DNA of 64,000 nt from Gracilibacillus dipsosauri (lineage in GTDB: Bacteria > Bacillota > Bacilli > Bacillales > Amphibacillaceae). Made by a program: the position numbers and the translations under genes. Shown piece after piece: positions 51,463-60,470 of this stretch; within the stretch, counting starts at the first letter, position 1, and each line of letters opens with the position of its first letter. Where the stretch lies: contig NZ_QGTD01000008.1 of assembly GCF_003176895.1 (NCBI RefSeq), positions 186,001-250,000 of the forward strand, in the 5' to 3' direction. The notes beneath the pieces were generated by a model. It was given only the letters and a program-made list of their open reading frames with translations. It was not told the DNA's origin and did not search any database.

Positions 51463-52158
51463 GTGCAAAAAAAGATATTGCTAATAGAAGATGACCAAGA
51501 AATTAGTGAACTGATAACAAGTCACTTACAAGAAGAAAATTACTCGGTACTTTCTGTCTTCGATGGTGAAATAGCACTTCGAATTTTTGAAAAGGAAGCC
51601 ATTGATTTAGTTTTACTAGATATCATGCTACCGAAGTTAAATGGGATGGATTTTTTAAAAAAAGTGAGAGAAATTAGCTTAGTTCCAGTGGTGATCATTT
51701 CAGCTAAAGGAAGTGACATCGATAAAACGTTAGGTCTAGGATTTGGTGCAGATGATTATTTGAGCAAGCCTTTTTCCATGCTTGAATTAACTGCAAGAGT
51801 GAATGCTGCCATTAGAAGAGCTACACAATATGTTTCCATTAGCAACGACACTACTTTCGGCTCCATACAATTTGGCAAACTTACACTCAATTTAGATACT
51901 TTTTCAGTAAATGTGAAAGGGAAACATATACAACTAACTTCAAAGGAATTTCAAATTTTAAAGCTATTTATGACGAACCAAACGAGAGTCTTTACAAAAG
52001 AACAAATTTACCAGTTTATTTGGGAAGATGATTTTTACGGTAATGAGAATGTCATTAATGTTCATATTCGTAGACTTCGTGAAAAAATTGAAGAAGATCC
52101 TTCTAAACCTCAATACATTCAAACCATTTGGGGAATTGGCTATAAATTAGGAGAGTAA
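51463..52158 (+). CDS. OmpR-family response regulator of the BcrAB-like locus
   Basis: The 231-residue regulator starts MQKKILLIEDDQEI, has Asp53 in LLDIMLPKLNG, ISAKG, a SKPF switch lysine, and a winged-helix domain ending GIGYKLGE. The start is uncertain because no good ribosome site is visible. The ORF opens at 51430, but the predicted TSS (about 51435) excludes that codon, so GTG 51463 or ATG 51445 is likely. The kinase gene follows after 3 bp and the ABC genes after 1.1 kb, so it probably regulates them. Confidence 0.88.
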   Translation: MQKKILLIEDDQEISELITSHLQEENYSVLSVFDGEIALRIFEKEAIDLVLLDIMLPKLNGMDFLKKVREISLVPVVIISAKGSDIDKTLGLGFGADDYLSKPFSMLELTARVNAAIRRATQYVSISNDTTFGSIQFGKLTLNLDTFSVNVKGKHIQLTSKEFQILKLFMTNQTRVFTKEQIYQFIWEDDFYGNENVINVHIRRLREKIEEDPSKPQYIQTIWGIGYKLGE

Positions 52159-52161
52159 TAA

Positions 52162-53097
52162 ATGAATATAATACCATATGTAATCATTCCAGTACTATTG
52201 ATCGTGATAGGTTGGCAGTATTTATCAAGGCAAAAGTTAAAAAGTGAACTCAACGAATTGCACAAAAATTTAGCTCGTATCATAGATAATGAAACAACTG
52301 AAAAAGTACTAGTGCAAACAAATCATTATACTGTTCGAAATCTACTTTTACAAGTAAATAGACTTCTAAGTTATAATCAAAGAGTAATTGCTGATTTTAA
52401 GAGAACAAAAGAAAGCTTGACAAAAATGCTATCTAATATGTCACATGATTTAAAAACTCCCATGACAGTTATTTTAGGTTATGTTGAGAAATTAAAGAAA
52501 AGCGACAAAATTTCTAAAGAGGAACACAATGAAACAATACATCGCCTTCATGATAAAACGTTAAGTGTTATTAATTTGATGAATCAATTTTTTGATCTTG
52601 TCAAAATAGAGTCAGGGGATATGGATCTTCCAATGAGCCGTTTATCCATAAATGAAATTTGCAGGAAAAATATTTTAGAGTATTACCATTTATTGCATTC
52701 AAAAGGGCTTCGTGTAGAGGTAGATATTCCAAATATAAATCATTATATTCTCGGAAATGAAGGTGCATTAAACCGAATATTCAGTAATCTTATTTCGAAT
52801 GCTATTCGTTATGGAAGTGATGGGGGTGTGATAGGTCTAACGATAAGAGAAGAACTTGAGACTGTTGCAATTGATATCTGGGATAAAGGTAAGGGTATTG
52901 AAGAAGTGCACCTGAATCGAGTGTTTGAGAGACTTTACACGCTAGATGATGCAAGGAATCCTGAATTTCAAGGGAGTGGCCTTGGATTAAGTATTACGAA
53001 ACGTTTAGTAGAAACAATGAATGGTGAGATCCATTTATATAGTAAGCCTTTTGAAAAAACAATCTTCACTTGCATTTTTAAAAAAATTACATATTAA
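52162..53097 (+). CDS. Compact sensor histidine kinase, single membrane helix
   Basis: The 311-residue kinase has one N-terminal membrane helix (about 3-21), a cytoplasmic helical linker (about 22-85), HisKA with His95 in SNMSHDLKTPMTVILGYVE, and HATPase_c (NRIFSNLISNAIRYG, DKGKGIEE, GSGLGLSITKR). There is no extracellular domain and no second helix, so stimulus perception probably depends on a membrane partner, as with kinases tied to lantibiotic-immunity transporters. Such locus types are known; a direct partner here is inferred. Confidence 0.87.
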   Translation: MNIIPYVIIPVLLIVIGWQYLSRQKLKSELNELHKNLARIIDNETTEKVLVQTNHYTVRNLLLQVNRLLSYNQRVIADFKRTKESLTKMLSNMSHDLKTPMTVILGYVEKLKKSDKISKEEHNETIHRLHDKTLSVINLMNQFFDLVKIESGDMDLPMSRLSINEICRKNILEYYHLLHSKGLRVEVDIPNINHYILGNEGALNRIFSNLISNAIRYGSDGGVIGLTIREELETVAIDIWDKGKGIEEVHLNRVFERLYTLDDARNPEFQGSGLGLSITKRLVETMNGEIHLYSKPFEKTIFTCIFKKITY

Positions 53098-53136
53098 ACA
53101 TGGTCGTCCTCCCGAATTACAGTCTCTTTACTTACT

Positions 53137-53222
53137 TAAAAAAGTATTAAGATAGCACCATTTATCACTTAAGAAATTTGTAAGGAATATGAAAGAAAAA
53201 AAACAAGATTGTTTATTATGAT
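53137..53222 (+). promoter_or_regulatory. Promoter region of the BcrAB-like operon with phased A-rich heptamers
   Basis: TATGAT at 53217-53222 has no clear -35. Upstream, TAAAAAA (53137), TAAGATA (53148), TAAGAAA (53170) and TAAGGAA (53181) fall on an 11-bp grid with one slot (53159) empty. The sequence is AT-rich, so chance is possible; the phasing fits an OmpR-type site. Confidence 0.4.
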
Positions 53223-53246
53223 AGAAGTATCGAAGGAGGTTCATTC

Positions 53247-54170
53247 ATGGATTATATTGTTCAAACGAATAACTTAACAAAAAAAATAAAAGGGAAGGAC
53301 CTTGTGTCAAATATTAATATTCACATAAAAAAAGGTGAGATTTACGGTTTTCTAGGCAAGAACGGAGCAGGTAAAACGACAATTATGAAAATGCTTACAG
53401 GAATGACTTCACCAACAACTGGAGAGGTTTTGCTGTTCAATGAACGACTTACAGAGAAATCAAAATTATCCCTAGCAAGAGTCGGCAGTATCATTGAATA
53501 TCCAGTTTTTTTCGAGCATTTAACAGCATTCCAGAATTTAAAATTGCATTGTGAGTATCTAGGTTTTTATGATGAAAATGACATAAAACAAGCATTGCAT
53601 TTAGTGAATTTACAAGGAATAGATAATCAAATCATAAAAGAGTTTTCACTGGGAATGAAGCAGCGACTTGGAATTGCAAGAGCGATTATCACAAAGCCTG
53701 AATTAATCATTTTAGATGAGCCAACTAACGGCTTAGATCCTATAGGTATAAAAGACATACGTCATTTAATTCGAATGCTAAATAAAGAATATGGAATGAC
53801 ATTTCTTCTTTCTAGCCACATTTTAGGAGAGTTAGAGCATGTTGTGGATCGGGTAGGTGTCATTCATGATGGTAAATTATTGAATGAGATAACGTTAGCT
53901 GATATTCGAAATGGGAGATCTGATTATATAGAGCTTGTGCCAACTAATGTTCAGCGGGCTGTTTTTTTATTAGAAAATGAACTTCATATTTCAAACATGA
54001 AAATTATAGAAGACCACAAAATTCGCATATATGATATGTCCTATAAACAAAGTGAAATATCAAGAACACTGATTATGCATGATGTAAGTATTGAAGAAAT
54101 GAAAAAACACTCAAGCTCATTAGAAGACTATTTTTACCAGCAAATCTATGGAGGTGGTAATATTGACTAA
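53247..54170 (+). CDS. BcrA/lantibiotic-immunity-type ABC ATP-binding protein
   Basis: The 307-residue ATPase has Walker A GKNGAGKTT (37-45), the Q-loop near 81-86 (GSIIEYPVFFEHLTAFQNL), signature SLGMKQR (134-140), Walker B LIILDEPTNGLDP (153-165), and a C-terminal domain typical of BcrA and related bacitracin/lantibiotic exporters (SLEDYFYQQIYGG at the end). Known members remove peptide antibiotics from the membrane. ATG 53247 follows GAAGGAGG. Overlaps the permease gene by 8 bp. Confidence 0.9.
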   Translation: MDYIVQTNNLTKKIKGKDLVSNINIHIKKGEIYGFLGKNGAGKTTIMKMLTGMTSPTTGEVLLFNERLTEKSKLSLARVGSIIEYPVFFEHLTAFQNLKLHCEYLGFYDENDIKQALHLVNLQGIDNQIIKEFSLGMKQRLGIARAIITKPELIILDEPTNGLDPIGIKDIRHLIRMLNKEYGMTFLLSSHILGELEHVVDRVGVIHDGKLLNEITLADIRNGRSDYIELVPTNVQRAVFLLENELHISNMKIIEDHKIRIYDMSYKQSEISRTLIMHDVSIEEMKKHSSSLEDYFYQQIYGGGNID

Positions 54171-54837
54171 TTTGATGCGTTTGGAGTGGAAAAAATTAAA
54201 GCAAAAATCTATCGTGGGGGAAGTGGTTATTTATCCACTAATTTTAATGTTTTTACCTGTGTATTTTATTGAAGCCGTTAGTCCTGATTTTGGTAAGGAC
54301 TATGCGACAGTTATTGAATTGAATATGTTCATTCAAATGGGCTTTATCTTATTTGGAGGCTCTTTGATTAATCAAGTTTTTATTGATGAATATAAAAACA
54401 AAACAATTTCACTAGCTTTCAGATATCCAATCAGTCGGAAGAAGCTATTTACAGCGAAGATTTTATTTATTGGACTCTTTGTGTTTCTGCTTACCATGAT
54501 TTCCTATATGTTAACAGGTATTGCCACGTATATCGTTGACCAGGTACATCCAATTATTCAAGGTGATCTGACTAGTTTTGATTTGCTCACATTCTTTTCC
54601 CAAATGGTATTTCGTTCATTGATCATCACCTTGATGAGTTTTGTTCCACTATTTTATTTTGGTATTTGCAAAAGGGCAACTATTCCAACTGTTATCTGTG
54701 CAATTGTCGTCATGCAATCACATTTTGTAAGTATGATCAATCTAAATTTTGATCTTATTCTTACTGTACTTACTATTTTGGGAGTAGTAAGCATTGTTCT
54801 TTCTATTACTACAGCGGAAAAATTTGGAGAGATATAA
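54163..54837 (+). CDS. ABC-2 type permease, BcrB/lantibiotic-immunity-like
   Basis: The 224-residue protein has about six membrane helices and the N-terminal MTNLMRLEWKKLKQKSIVG typical of single-subunit permeases in BcrAB or LanEF-type exporters, plus FIDEYKNKTISLAFRYPISRKKLFTAKI after helix 2. The TTG start at 54163 is 8 bp after GGAGG and overlaps the ATPase gene end, indicating translational coupling. Only one permease gene is present, so it is BcrAB-like rather than LanFEG-like. Confidence 0.86.
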   Translation: MTNLMRLEWKKLKQKSIVGEVVIYPLILMFLPVYFIEAVSPDFGKDYATVIELNMFIQMGFILFGGSLINQVFIDEYKNKTISLAFRYPISRKKLFTAKILFIGLFVFLLTMISYMLTGIATYIVDQVHPIIQGDLTSFDLLTFFSQMVFRSLIITLMSFVPLFYFGICKRATIPTVICAIVVMQSHFVSMINLNFDLILTVLTILGVVSIVLSITTAEKFGEI

Positions 54838-54858
54838 TTTTTCTTAGGAGGTAGAACA

Positions 54859-55209
54859 TTGGTTATTTCTATTGTTTTAAAGAGCATTTTAATTTGTTTG
54901 TTTTTAGTACTTGGAGTTCAGAAAATATTCGGTCATCCAATGCAAGTTGAGATTTTTAAGAATCTTCAGCTCCCACAATGGTTTAGGTTGGTTACTGGGT
55001 GGGTGCAGTTGGTAGGAGTGATATTCTTAATTATAGGTTTTTGGGAAGAATGGATGACTATAATTGGAGGAATTTGGTTAGGTGTAACGATGTTCTTTGC
55101 CTTTTTAGCACACAGCAGAGTAAAAGATACATTTGGAAAATCTGTTCCAGCTTTAGTATTCCTAATTATTGCTATTGTGCTCGTAATATCAACCTATGCT
55201 AAAATGTGA
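54859..55209 (+). CDS. DoxX family membrane protein
   Basis: The 116-residue protein has four membrane helices and the DoxX-like pattern LVLGVQKIFGHPMQVEIFKNLQLPQWFRLVTGWVQLVGVI. Function is unknown, with links to redox and envelope stress in other bacteria. The TTG start follows AGGAGGT. Only 21 bp separates it from the permease gene, so it is probably in the same transcript. Confidence 0.82.
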   Translation: MVISIVLKSILICLFLVLGVQKIFGHPMQVEIFKNLQLPQWFRLVTGWVQLVGVIFLIIGFWEEWMTIIGGIWLGVTMFFAFLAHSRVKDTFGKSVPALVFLIIAIVLVISTYAKM

Positions 55210-55266
55210 TTAATTACTTATGAACATGTCATCTAGAAAAGATTAGATAAATGGGAGAAGTTTAAA

Positions 55267-55563
55267 ATGATTTTAGAAGCAGTAATGCTACAGGTGAAAG
55301 AAGGTTTAGAGAATGATTATGAACTCGCATTTCTTGAAGCCTCCAAAATTATCTCATCAATGAAAGGGTATCGATCACATGAATTACATCGATGCATGGA
55401 AAAGAAAGGGAAATATCTGTTAGTCGTGGAATGGGATACACTTGAGGACCATACGGTGGGATTTAGACAATCACCAGATTATCAGAAATGGAAAGAAAGA
55501 CTTCATCATTTTTATGATCCATTTCCAGTCGTCGAACATTTTGAAAAGGTTGTCCAACAATGA
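55267..55563 (+). CDS. Antibiotic biosynthesis monooxygenase (ABM) domain protein
   Basis: The 98-residue single-domain protein has the ABM dimeric alpha/beta-barrel pattern: MILEAVMLQVKEGLENDYELAF, MKGYRSHELHRCMEKKGKYLLVVEWDTLEDH and FRQSPDYQKWKE. Despite the name, most such small proteins have no proven monooxygenase activity. A role beside the DoxX gene is unknown. Confidence 0.85.
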   Translation: MILEAVMLQVKEGLENDYELAFLEASKIISSMKGYRSHELHRCMEKKGKYLLVVEWDTLEDHTVGFRQSPDYQKWKERLHHFYDPFPVVEHFEKVVQQ

Positions 55564-55629
55564 TTAACTAGCATAGTTGATGTCACAGTGAGTATATTTA
55601 ATACGATAAGGATGAAGGGAGATTTACTT

Positions 55630-56133
55630 ATGGAAACAAGCAGAGTTAGGAAGATGTACGATTACCATGTGTGGGCAAACCATCAAGTTATTGAGCACTT
55701 AAAGCAATTGCCTGATTCTATTTTTCATCAACCTATTACTAGCGTTTTTTCGACTATTTCAGAGGTTATGGTTCATCTATATGTTACAGATATTATTTAT
55801 TTATTAACATTAAAAGGTGTCCACTATGATGATGTCCTAAAGATAATAGATGAGCAGAAGTCACAGCTTGAAGGAGCAGATATCGCTGCGGTAGAAAAAG
55901 CATATCACAAGCTTTCTGAGGATTATTATCAGTTTTTGAATCTACATCAAAATTTAGAGGGAACAATCAAAGCTGAACATCCTCGTTATGGCAAAACAGA
56001 ATTCGTCATGGCAGACATTCTTCATCATGTGATTAATCACGGGACCTATCATCGAGGTAATATTACGGCAATGCTTCATCAGCAGGGCGAGAAAGGTGTA
56101 CCTACTGATTATATTTATCATATTTTTTCATGA
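55630..56133 (+). CDS. DinB family protein
   Basis: The 167-residue four-helix protein has the three metal-binding histidines expected for DinB: MVHLYVTD (about 50), and NHGTYHRGN (about 136-144). It begins METSRVRKMYDYHVWANHQVIEHL. Many family members are thiol transferases or metal-dependent enzymes. The ATG at 55630 follows GGGAG; the ORF extends to 55588 without a site. Confidence 0.85.
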   Translation: METSRVRKMYDYHVWANHQVIEHLKQLPDSIFHQPITSVFSTISEVMVHLYVTDIIYLLTLKGVHYDDVLKIIDEQKSQLEGADIAAVEKAYHKLSEDYYQFLNLHQNLEGTIKAEHPRYGKTEFVMADILHHVINHGTYHRGNITAMLHQQGEKGVPTDYIYHIFS

Positions 56134-56284
56134 AAAGTGGGGGAAGTTATTCTTTCCCCATTTTTCTTATGATCAAACTCTGTGAAAAAATGACAGTTTA
56201 GATAGAAGCATAAATCTCCTTCGATGGTTTACAAAAAAATAACAAGCTTGATAAAATTGGTCGTAAAGCAAATAAAGGAGAACA

Positions 56285-56497
56285 ATGAATGGTGGTAGAC
56301 ATAACCCACGACTAACCTCATCTGAAGTTGCTAGCTTGTTGACTCAATATAATTTAGAAAACAGTTTAATCGGGAAGCGAAAACCGATAAACGCAATGGA
56401 AATATGTCAAATGTTAAATGTTCTTCTTATCACTTCGAATAATACAATGAATAATAGAAACATTAAACAAAAGCACTTCGGGTATATGAAAATATAG
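56285..56497 (+). pseudogene. Truncated DUF3231-like fragment
   Basis: The ORF opens well (AAAGGAG, then ATG 56285). NPRLTSSEVASLLTQYNLEN resembles the N-terminus of DUF3231 proteins, which are usually 160-330 residues. It then continues for only about 50 unlike residues before stopping inside a terminator-like hairpin (AAGCACT...AGTGCTTTTTT, ending about 56516). I take it to be a deleted remnant; a genuine small protein is possible. Confidence 0.4.
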
Positions 56498-56517
56498 CTC
56501 GACAGTGCTTTTTTGTT
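56470..56517 (+). terminator. Terminator-like hairpin after the DUF3231 fragment
   Basis: AAAGCACT and AGTGCTTT are 8-bp arms with a long loop, followed by a T-run. Confidence 0.55.
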
Positions 56518-56569
56518 AAAGGTGGAAAGTAATTTGGAGACCATTAAATGTAAAAGGAAGGGATATCTA

Positions 56570-57801
56570 ATGCACTCAAGAATATATTTTGTCATCATGT
56601 TATTGGTGCTCTTGACTATTGCTATAATATATTTTATCAATGATGATCGAACGGCACACAATAATGAGTCGGATGATTCGAAGGGATTAGGCCACAACCA
56701 TGATATAACTGATGAGGCAATAATAAATCAAATGAGTTTAGATGAAAAAATCGGTCAAATGATTTTTGCTGGAATTTCTGGTACTTCAGCTAATCAAAAA
56801 ACGAAGGAATTAATTCATAAGTATAAAATCGGAGGAATTATTCTTTATGCTGAAAATATAGAAACATCTAAGCAAACCCTCCAATTATTGAATCAACTAA
56901 AATGGAGAATGAGGATAACCCTCAGCCACTTCTGTTAGGAATTGATCAAGAAGGAGGAGATGTTTCAAGATTACCAAAGGAGATAATACATATTCCTACA
57001 AATCAAGAAATTGGAGCACGTAATAATTCGCAGTTCTCCTATGAAATTGGCACCCTTTTAGGAAAGGAGTTAAATGCATTTGGATTTAATCTTAATTTTG
57101 CTCCTGTTTTAGATGTAAACAGTAATCCAAATAACCCTGTTATTGGGGATAGATCATTTAGCAATGATACAGATGTTGTAAGCAAGCTAGGAATAAAAAC
57201 AATGAAAGGTATTCAATCTCAAAATGTCATTTCCGTGATTAAGCATTTCCCAGGTCATGGGGATACTTCTGTTGATTCTCATTTGAATCTACCAGTAGTG
57301 GATAAGTCACTTGAGCAGCTAGATGAATTGGAGCTACTCCCCTTTAAAGAAGCGATAGATAATGGTGCTGATGCTGTGATGATCGCTCATCTGTTATTAC
57401 CAAAAATAGACGGCAAATTTCCTTCTTCCATGTCGAAAAAGGTTATAACAGATATTTTAAGGGAACAGCTTGCATTCGATGGAGTGGTAATTAGTGATGA
57501 CATGACGATGAATGCTATAACAAACAATTATGATATGAAAGAAGCAGCGGTTGAATCCGTATTGGCGGGAAGTGATATTATATTAGTTGCACATGATTAT
57601 AATAAAATAATTGCCACTGTAGATGCCTTGAAGCAGGCAGTAATCAAAGGGGAAATATCAGAGGATAGAATAAATGAGAGTGTCAGAAGAATCATTGGGC
57701 TAAAAAACAAATATACCATTAGAGATAAAAAGGTGAAATCCATTGATATAGAGACACTCAATCAATTCATTCGAAACATATTGAACCAATATTTCGAATG
57801 A
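56570..57801 (+). pseudogene. Frameshifted glycoside hydrolase family 3 (beta-N-acetylhexosaminidase)
   Basis: Two overlapping frames make one protein of about 410 residues: an N-terminal anchor helix plus the first part of a GH3 domain (56570-56938; MSLDEKIGQMIFAGISG, YKIGGIILYAEN), then the rest in the next frame (about 56902-57801; LLGIDQEGGDVSRLP, VIKHFPGHGDTSVDSH with the catalytic His-Asp loop, the nucleophile in VVISDDMTMNAI). Inserting one A in the run at 56899-56902 restores a continuous frame. As written it is broken; a sequencing error or slippage is possible. The GH3 family member would release N-acetylglucosamine from wall fragments. Confidence 0.85.
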
Positions 57802-57810
57802 AAGTAAAAA

Positions 57811-57836
57811 AGGAGAAAGCCGAAGCTATTCTCCAC
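57811..57836. terminator. Hairpin between the GH3 gene and the mrp operon
   Basis: GGAGAA and TTCTCC flank a loop of about 10 nt, with A- and T-runs on the two sides. Likely terminates both convergent units. Confidence 0.55.
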
Positions 57837-58211
57837 TTACTTTTTCTCCACTCGTTTGGCTTCTTCATATTCATCGCGAACGATGCCGTCTCTTGACCAT
57901 GGCTTCACTTCCGACATATGTGCTGCACGACCGATCATATGAGCAGAAACAGGTGCCGTCAACAAGGTAAAAATAATACCAAGTATTAGCTTACCACTTA
58001 CGATATCGTGTCGTGCATATAAAAAGATAAAAGCACCGATTAAAATCCCTGCAATACCAAGGGTAGAAGCTTTAGTAGCAGCATGTAGTCTTGTGAAAAT
58101 ATCAGGAAAGCGAATGACACCAATCGTTGCAGAAAAAATAAAAAATGTACCGAATATAAGTAACAAAATAACTAGACAAGCTAGTATGACCTCAATTATG
58201 CTTTCTGTCAA
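57837..58211 (-). CDS. mrpG: Mrp Na+/H+ antiporter subunit G
   Basis: The 124-residue membrane protein of the Mrp complex has three helices and the MrpG pattern IRFPDIFTRLHAATKASTLGIAG. I chose the TTG at 58211 because GGGTG lies 6 bp before it and the length then equals that of B. subtilis MrpG; a GTG at 58220 is the alternative. It overlaps mrpF by about 20 bp. Confidence 0.92.
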   Translation of the reverse strand: MTESIIEVILACLVILLLIFGTFFIFSATIGVIRFPDIFTRLHAATKASTLGIAGILIGAFIFLYARHDIVSGKLILGIIFTLLTAPVSAHMIGRAAHMSEVKPWSRDGIVRDEYEEAKRVEKK

Positions 58212-58506
58212 TGATAACACCCTTTTCTAGAAATTTTGCTAAAGCGATAGTTCCAATAAAGAGAAGGATACCTATGAGTAAAATAACATCATTCAATTTA
58301 GTGGTATAAGTAAGAACGGCAACAAGACCGACCATTGCCATTAGGTTGATTCCAATTGCATCAAGTGCTACAGCACGATCTGGATTGGTAGGTCCTTTAA
58401 TTACTCGATACAATAATAAGGCAATGGATATGCTAATAATAACTAAACAAATTATCGTAACAATAGGAATAACCTCATCTTCTAAAATTAACGAAAGCTC
58501 CTTCAT
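58192..58506 (-). CDS. mrpF: Mrp Na+/H+ antiporter subunit F
   Basis: The 104-residue protein has three membrane helices and the MrpF signature RVIKGPTNPDRAVALDAIGINLMA, with the conserved Pro-Asp-Arg. It joins MrpE and MrpG in the complex's proton or cation path. The start overlaps the end of mrpE by 4 bp (ATGA-like). Confidence 0.92.
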   Translation of the reverse strand: MKELSLILEDEVIPIVTIICLVIISISIALLLYRVIKGPTNPDRAVALDAIGINLMAMVGLVAVLTYTTKLNDVILLIGILLFIGTIALAKFLEKGVIIDRKHN

Positions 58507-58979
58507 CTTGTCACCTCCATTATCGCTTTCTCAAATGTATGTTTAATAGCGTCAATTGCTTCCTCTTTATCATTGATGTCCATCGCATGAATATAAATGA
58601 CATCATGACTTTCGGAAACATCTACAGATAGCGTTCCTGGAGTTAGGCTAATAAGAGATGTTAGCATAGTAATTTCCCAATCTGTTCGTAATTCGGTTGG
58701 CATAGCGAAAATTCCTGGATTATATTTTCTACCGGGACGGTATACCCACTTCACAATCTCCAAATTAGCTAAAAGTAATTCTTTCAAAAATAGTAGTACT
58801 AGCTTGATGATTTTCCAAACACGATGTAAGTAAAATGCATCTGGTATAAATCTACCTAGAATAAATAAAAGCAATGCACCAAAGATAAAACCCGTTAAAA
58901 AAGAGGCGAAATGGTAGCTTTCATTTAAAAACATCCACATGACGGCAATGATCAAATTTAATAAAATTTGTAGTGGCAT
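58503..58979 (-). CDS. mrpE: Mrp Na+/H+ antiporter subunit E
   Basis: The 158-residue protein has two to three membrane helices at the N-terminus and a cytoplasmic C-terminal domain with MLTSLISLTPGTLSVDVSESHDVIYIHAMD, the MrpE signature. Starts 7 bp after the mrpD stop. Confidence 0.93.
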   Translation of the reverse strand: MPLQILLNLIIAVMWMFLNESYHFASFLTGFIFGALLLFILGRFIPDAFYLHRVWKIIKLVLLFLKELLLANLEIVKWVYRPGRKYNPGIFAMPTELRTDWEITMLTSLISLTPGTLSVDVSESHDVIYIHAMDINDKEEAIDAIKHTFEKAIMEVTR

Positions 58980-58985
58980 ATTAGT

Positions 58986-60470
58986 TTACTCCTTTAGAAC
59001 AGTATCCATATATATTTCTGGGTTCATCAGATATTCTCCAATTGACTCTATACTTGGATAGAACCATTCTGCCCCAACTCCTAGAAGAACATTGAAGAAC
59101 AAAAGCAATGCAACAGGAAACACAAATCCACGTGCTACTCTTCGATTTGGTCGGATGTTTGGATCCTTTTCTCCCCAGAACCCTCTGATGAAAATACGCA
59201 TAACAGATAATAGGATTAGCAAGCTAGAACCTAAGCCAATAATGGCAATTGCGATCTCTCCTTCTTCGAAAGCGCCTTTAAGTAATAGTAGCTTACCGAT
59301 AAATCCACTAAATGGGGGAATACCAGCTAAAATGAAACATGCGATAAAAAACATCCAGCCTAATCCTGGGTAATAGTGGATAAATCCATGGATTTTACGA
59401 AGGTCGCTTGTTCCAGCTAAATAGGCCACGGCCCCAACTAATAAGAATAAGGCGGCCTTAATGATCATGTCATGTACTAAATAGAACACTGAGCCACTAA
59501 ATCCTGTTTCATTGAACACGCCAATTCCGATTAATATAAAACCAATAGCTGGGATAATATTATAAGCAATAATAAGCTTTATATTATTCGTTGATAAGGC
59601 ACCAATCACACCGAAAATAAGTGATAAACCGGCTATCCAGATAAAAAGATCGTGGGTAAAGGATGTCTCATATACGAAAATAAGTGTGAATACGCGAATA
59701 ATCGAATAAATTCCAACCTTTGTTAATAATGCTCCAAATAGTGCGGAAACAACTGGATTTGGAACAATATATGATTTTGGTAACCAATAATAGAGTGGAA
59801 AAAGGGCCGCTTTCGTTGCAAATACAAAAAATAGAAGCATCCCAATTGTTGTTAGGATTCCTTTTTGTTCCACCTCTCCAACCCGTTCTGCAATTTGCGC
59901 CATATTTACTGTTCCTACAACAGAATATAGGAAAGCAACGGTAGTTACAAAAAGCATGGAGGAAAACAAATTAATCAATACATATTTGATAGATTCTCGC
60001 AGCTGAATTTTTTCTCCACCTAATACAATTAAACCATAAGATGCCATCAACAGAACCTCGAAGAAAACAAATAGGTTAAAGAGGTCTCCAGTTATAAAGG
60101 CACCAGAAACACCTGTGATTAACAAGAAGAAAAAAGTATAGAAATAAAATTCTTCTTGTTTTTGACTTAAGGATTTCGGAGCATAGAATGCACAAGCTAC
60201 TCCAATAATATTCGTTGTTAAAACAAGACTAATGGATAACATATCTGCAACAAGCACGATACCAAATGGCGCCATCCAATCCCCAGCCTCTAAAACAACT
60301 GTTCCATTTTGCTGGACATACCATAGTGCCCCAGCTGTTACGAGTACATTGATTACCATCATTACTTGGGTAAAAATACGTACAACTCGCAACTTTTTTG
60401 GAAAAAAACTAGCGATAATAGCTGCTAGTAATGGTATGACAATTGGCAATACTGCTAAATTAGTAATCAT
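58986..60470 (-). CDS. mrpD: Mrp Na+/H+ antiporter subunit D
   Basis: The 494-residue protein, with 14 membrane helices, is homologous to the proton-pumping NuoM/NuoN subunits of complex I. Typical segments are FFEVLLMASYGLIVLGG, ATKAALFPLYYWLPKSYIVPNPVVSALFGALLTKVGIYSIIR and HDMIIKAALFLLVGA with the conserved Lys. It starts inside the end of mrpC by 11 bp. Confidence 0.95.
   Translation of the reverse strand: MITNLAVLPIVIPLLAAIIASFFPKKLRVVRIFTQVMMVINVLVTAGALWYVQQNGTVVLEAGDWMAPFGIVLVADMLSISLVLTTNIIGVACAFYAPKSLSQKQEEFYFYTFFFLLITGVSGAFITGDLFNLFVFFEVLLMASYGLIVLGGEKIQLRESIKYVLINLFSSMLFVTTVAFLYSVVGTVNMAQIAERVGEVEQKGILTTIGMLLFFVFATKAALFPLYYWLPKSYIVPNPVVSALFGALLTKVGIYSIIRVFTLIFVYETSFTHDLFIWIAGLSLIFGVIGALSTNNIKLIIAYNIIPAIGFILIGIGVFNETGFSGSVFYLVHDMIIKAALFLLVGAVAYLAGTSDLRKIHGFIHYYPGLGWMFFIACFILAGIPPFSGFIGKLLLLKGAFEEGEIAIAIIGLGSSLLILLSVMRIFIRGFWGEKDPNIRPNRRVARGFVFPVALLLFFNVLLGVGAEWFYPSIESIGEYLMNPEIYMDTVLKE

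Noticed and set aside
56407-56697. Minus-strand 96-codon ORF before the GH3 gene
   Set aside because: No ribosome site; overlaps the DUF3231 fragment, a terminator-like hairpin and the start of the GH3 gene.
40425-57801. Prophage or integrative element spanning the accessory genes
   Set aside because: No integrase, transposase, phage structural gene, tRNA site or flanking direct repeat was seen, and core genes (yrrS, mtnN, sigK) lie in the middle.
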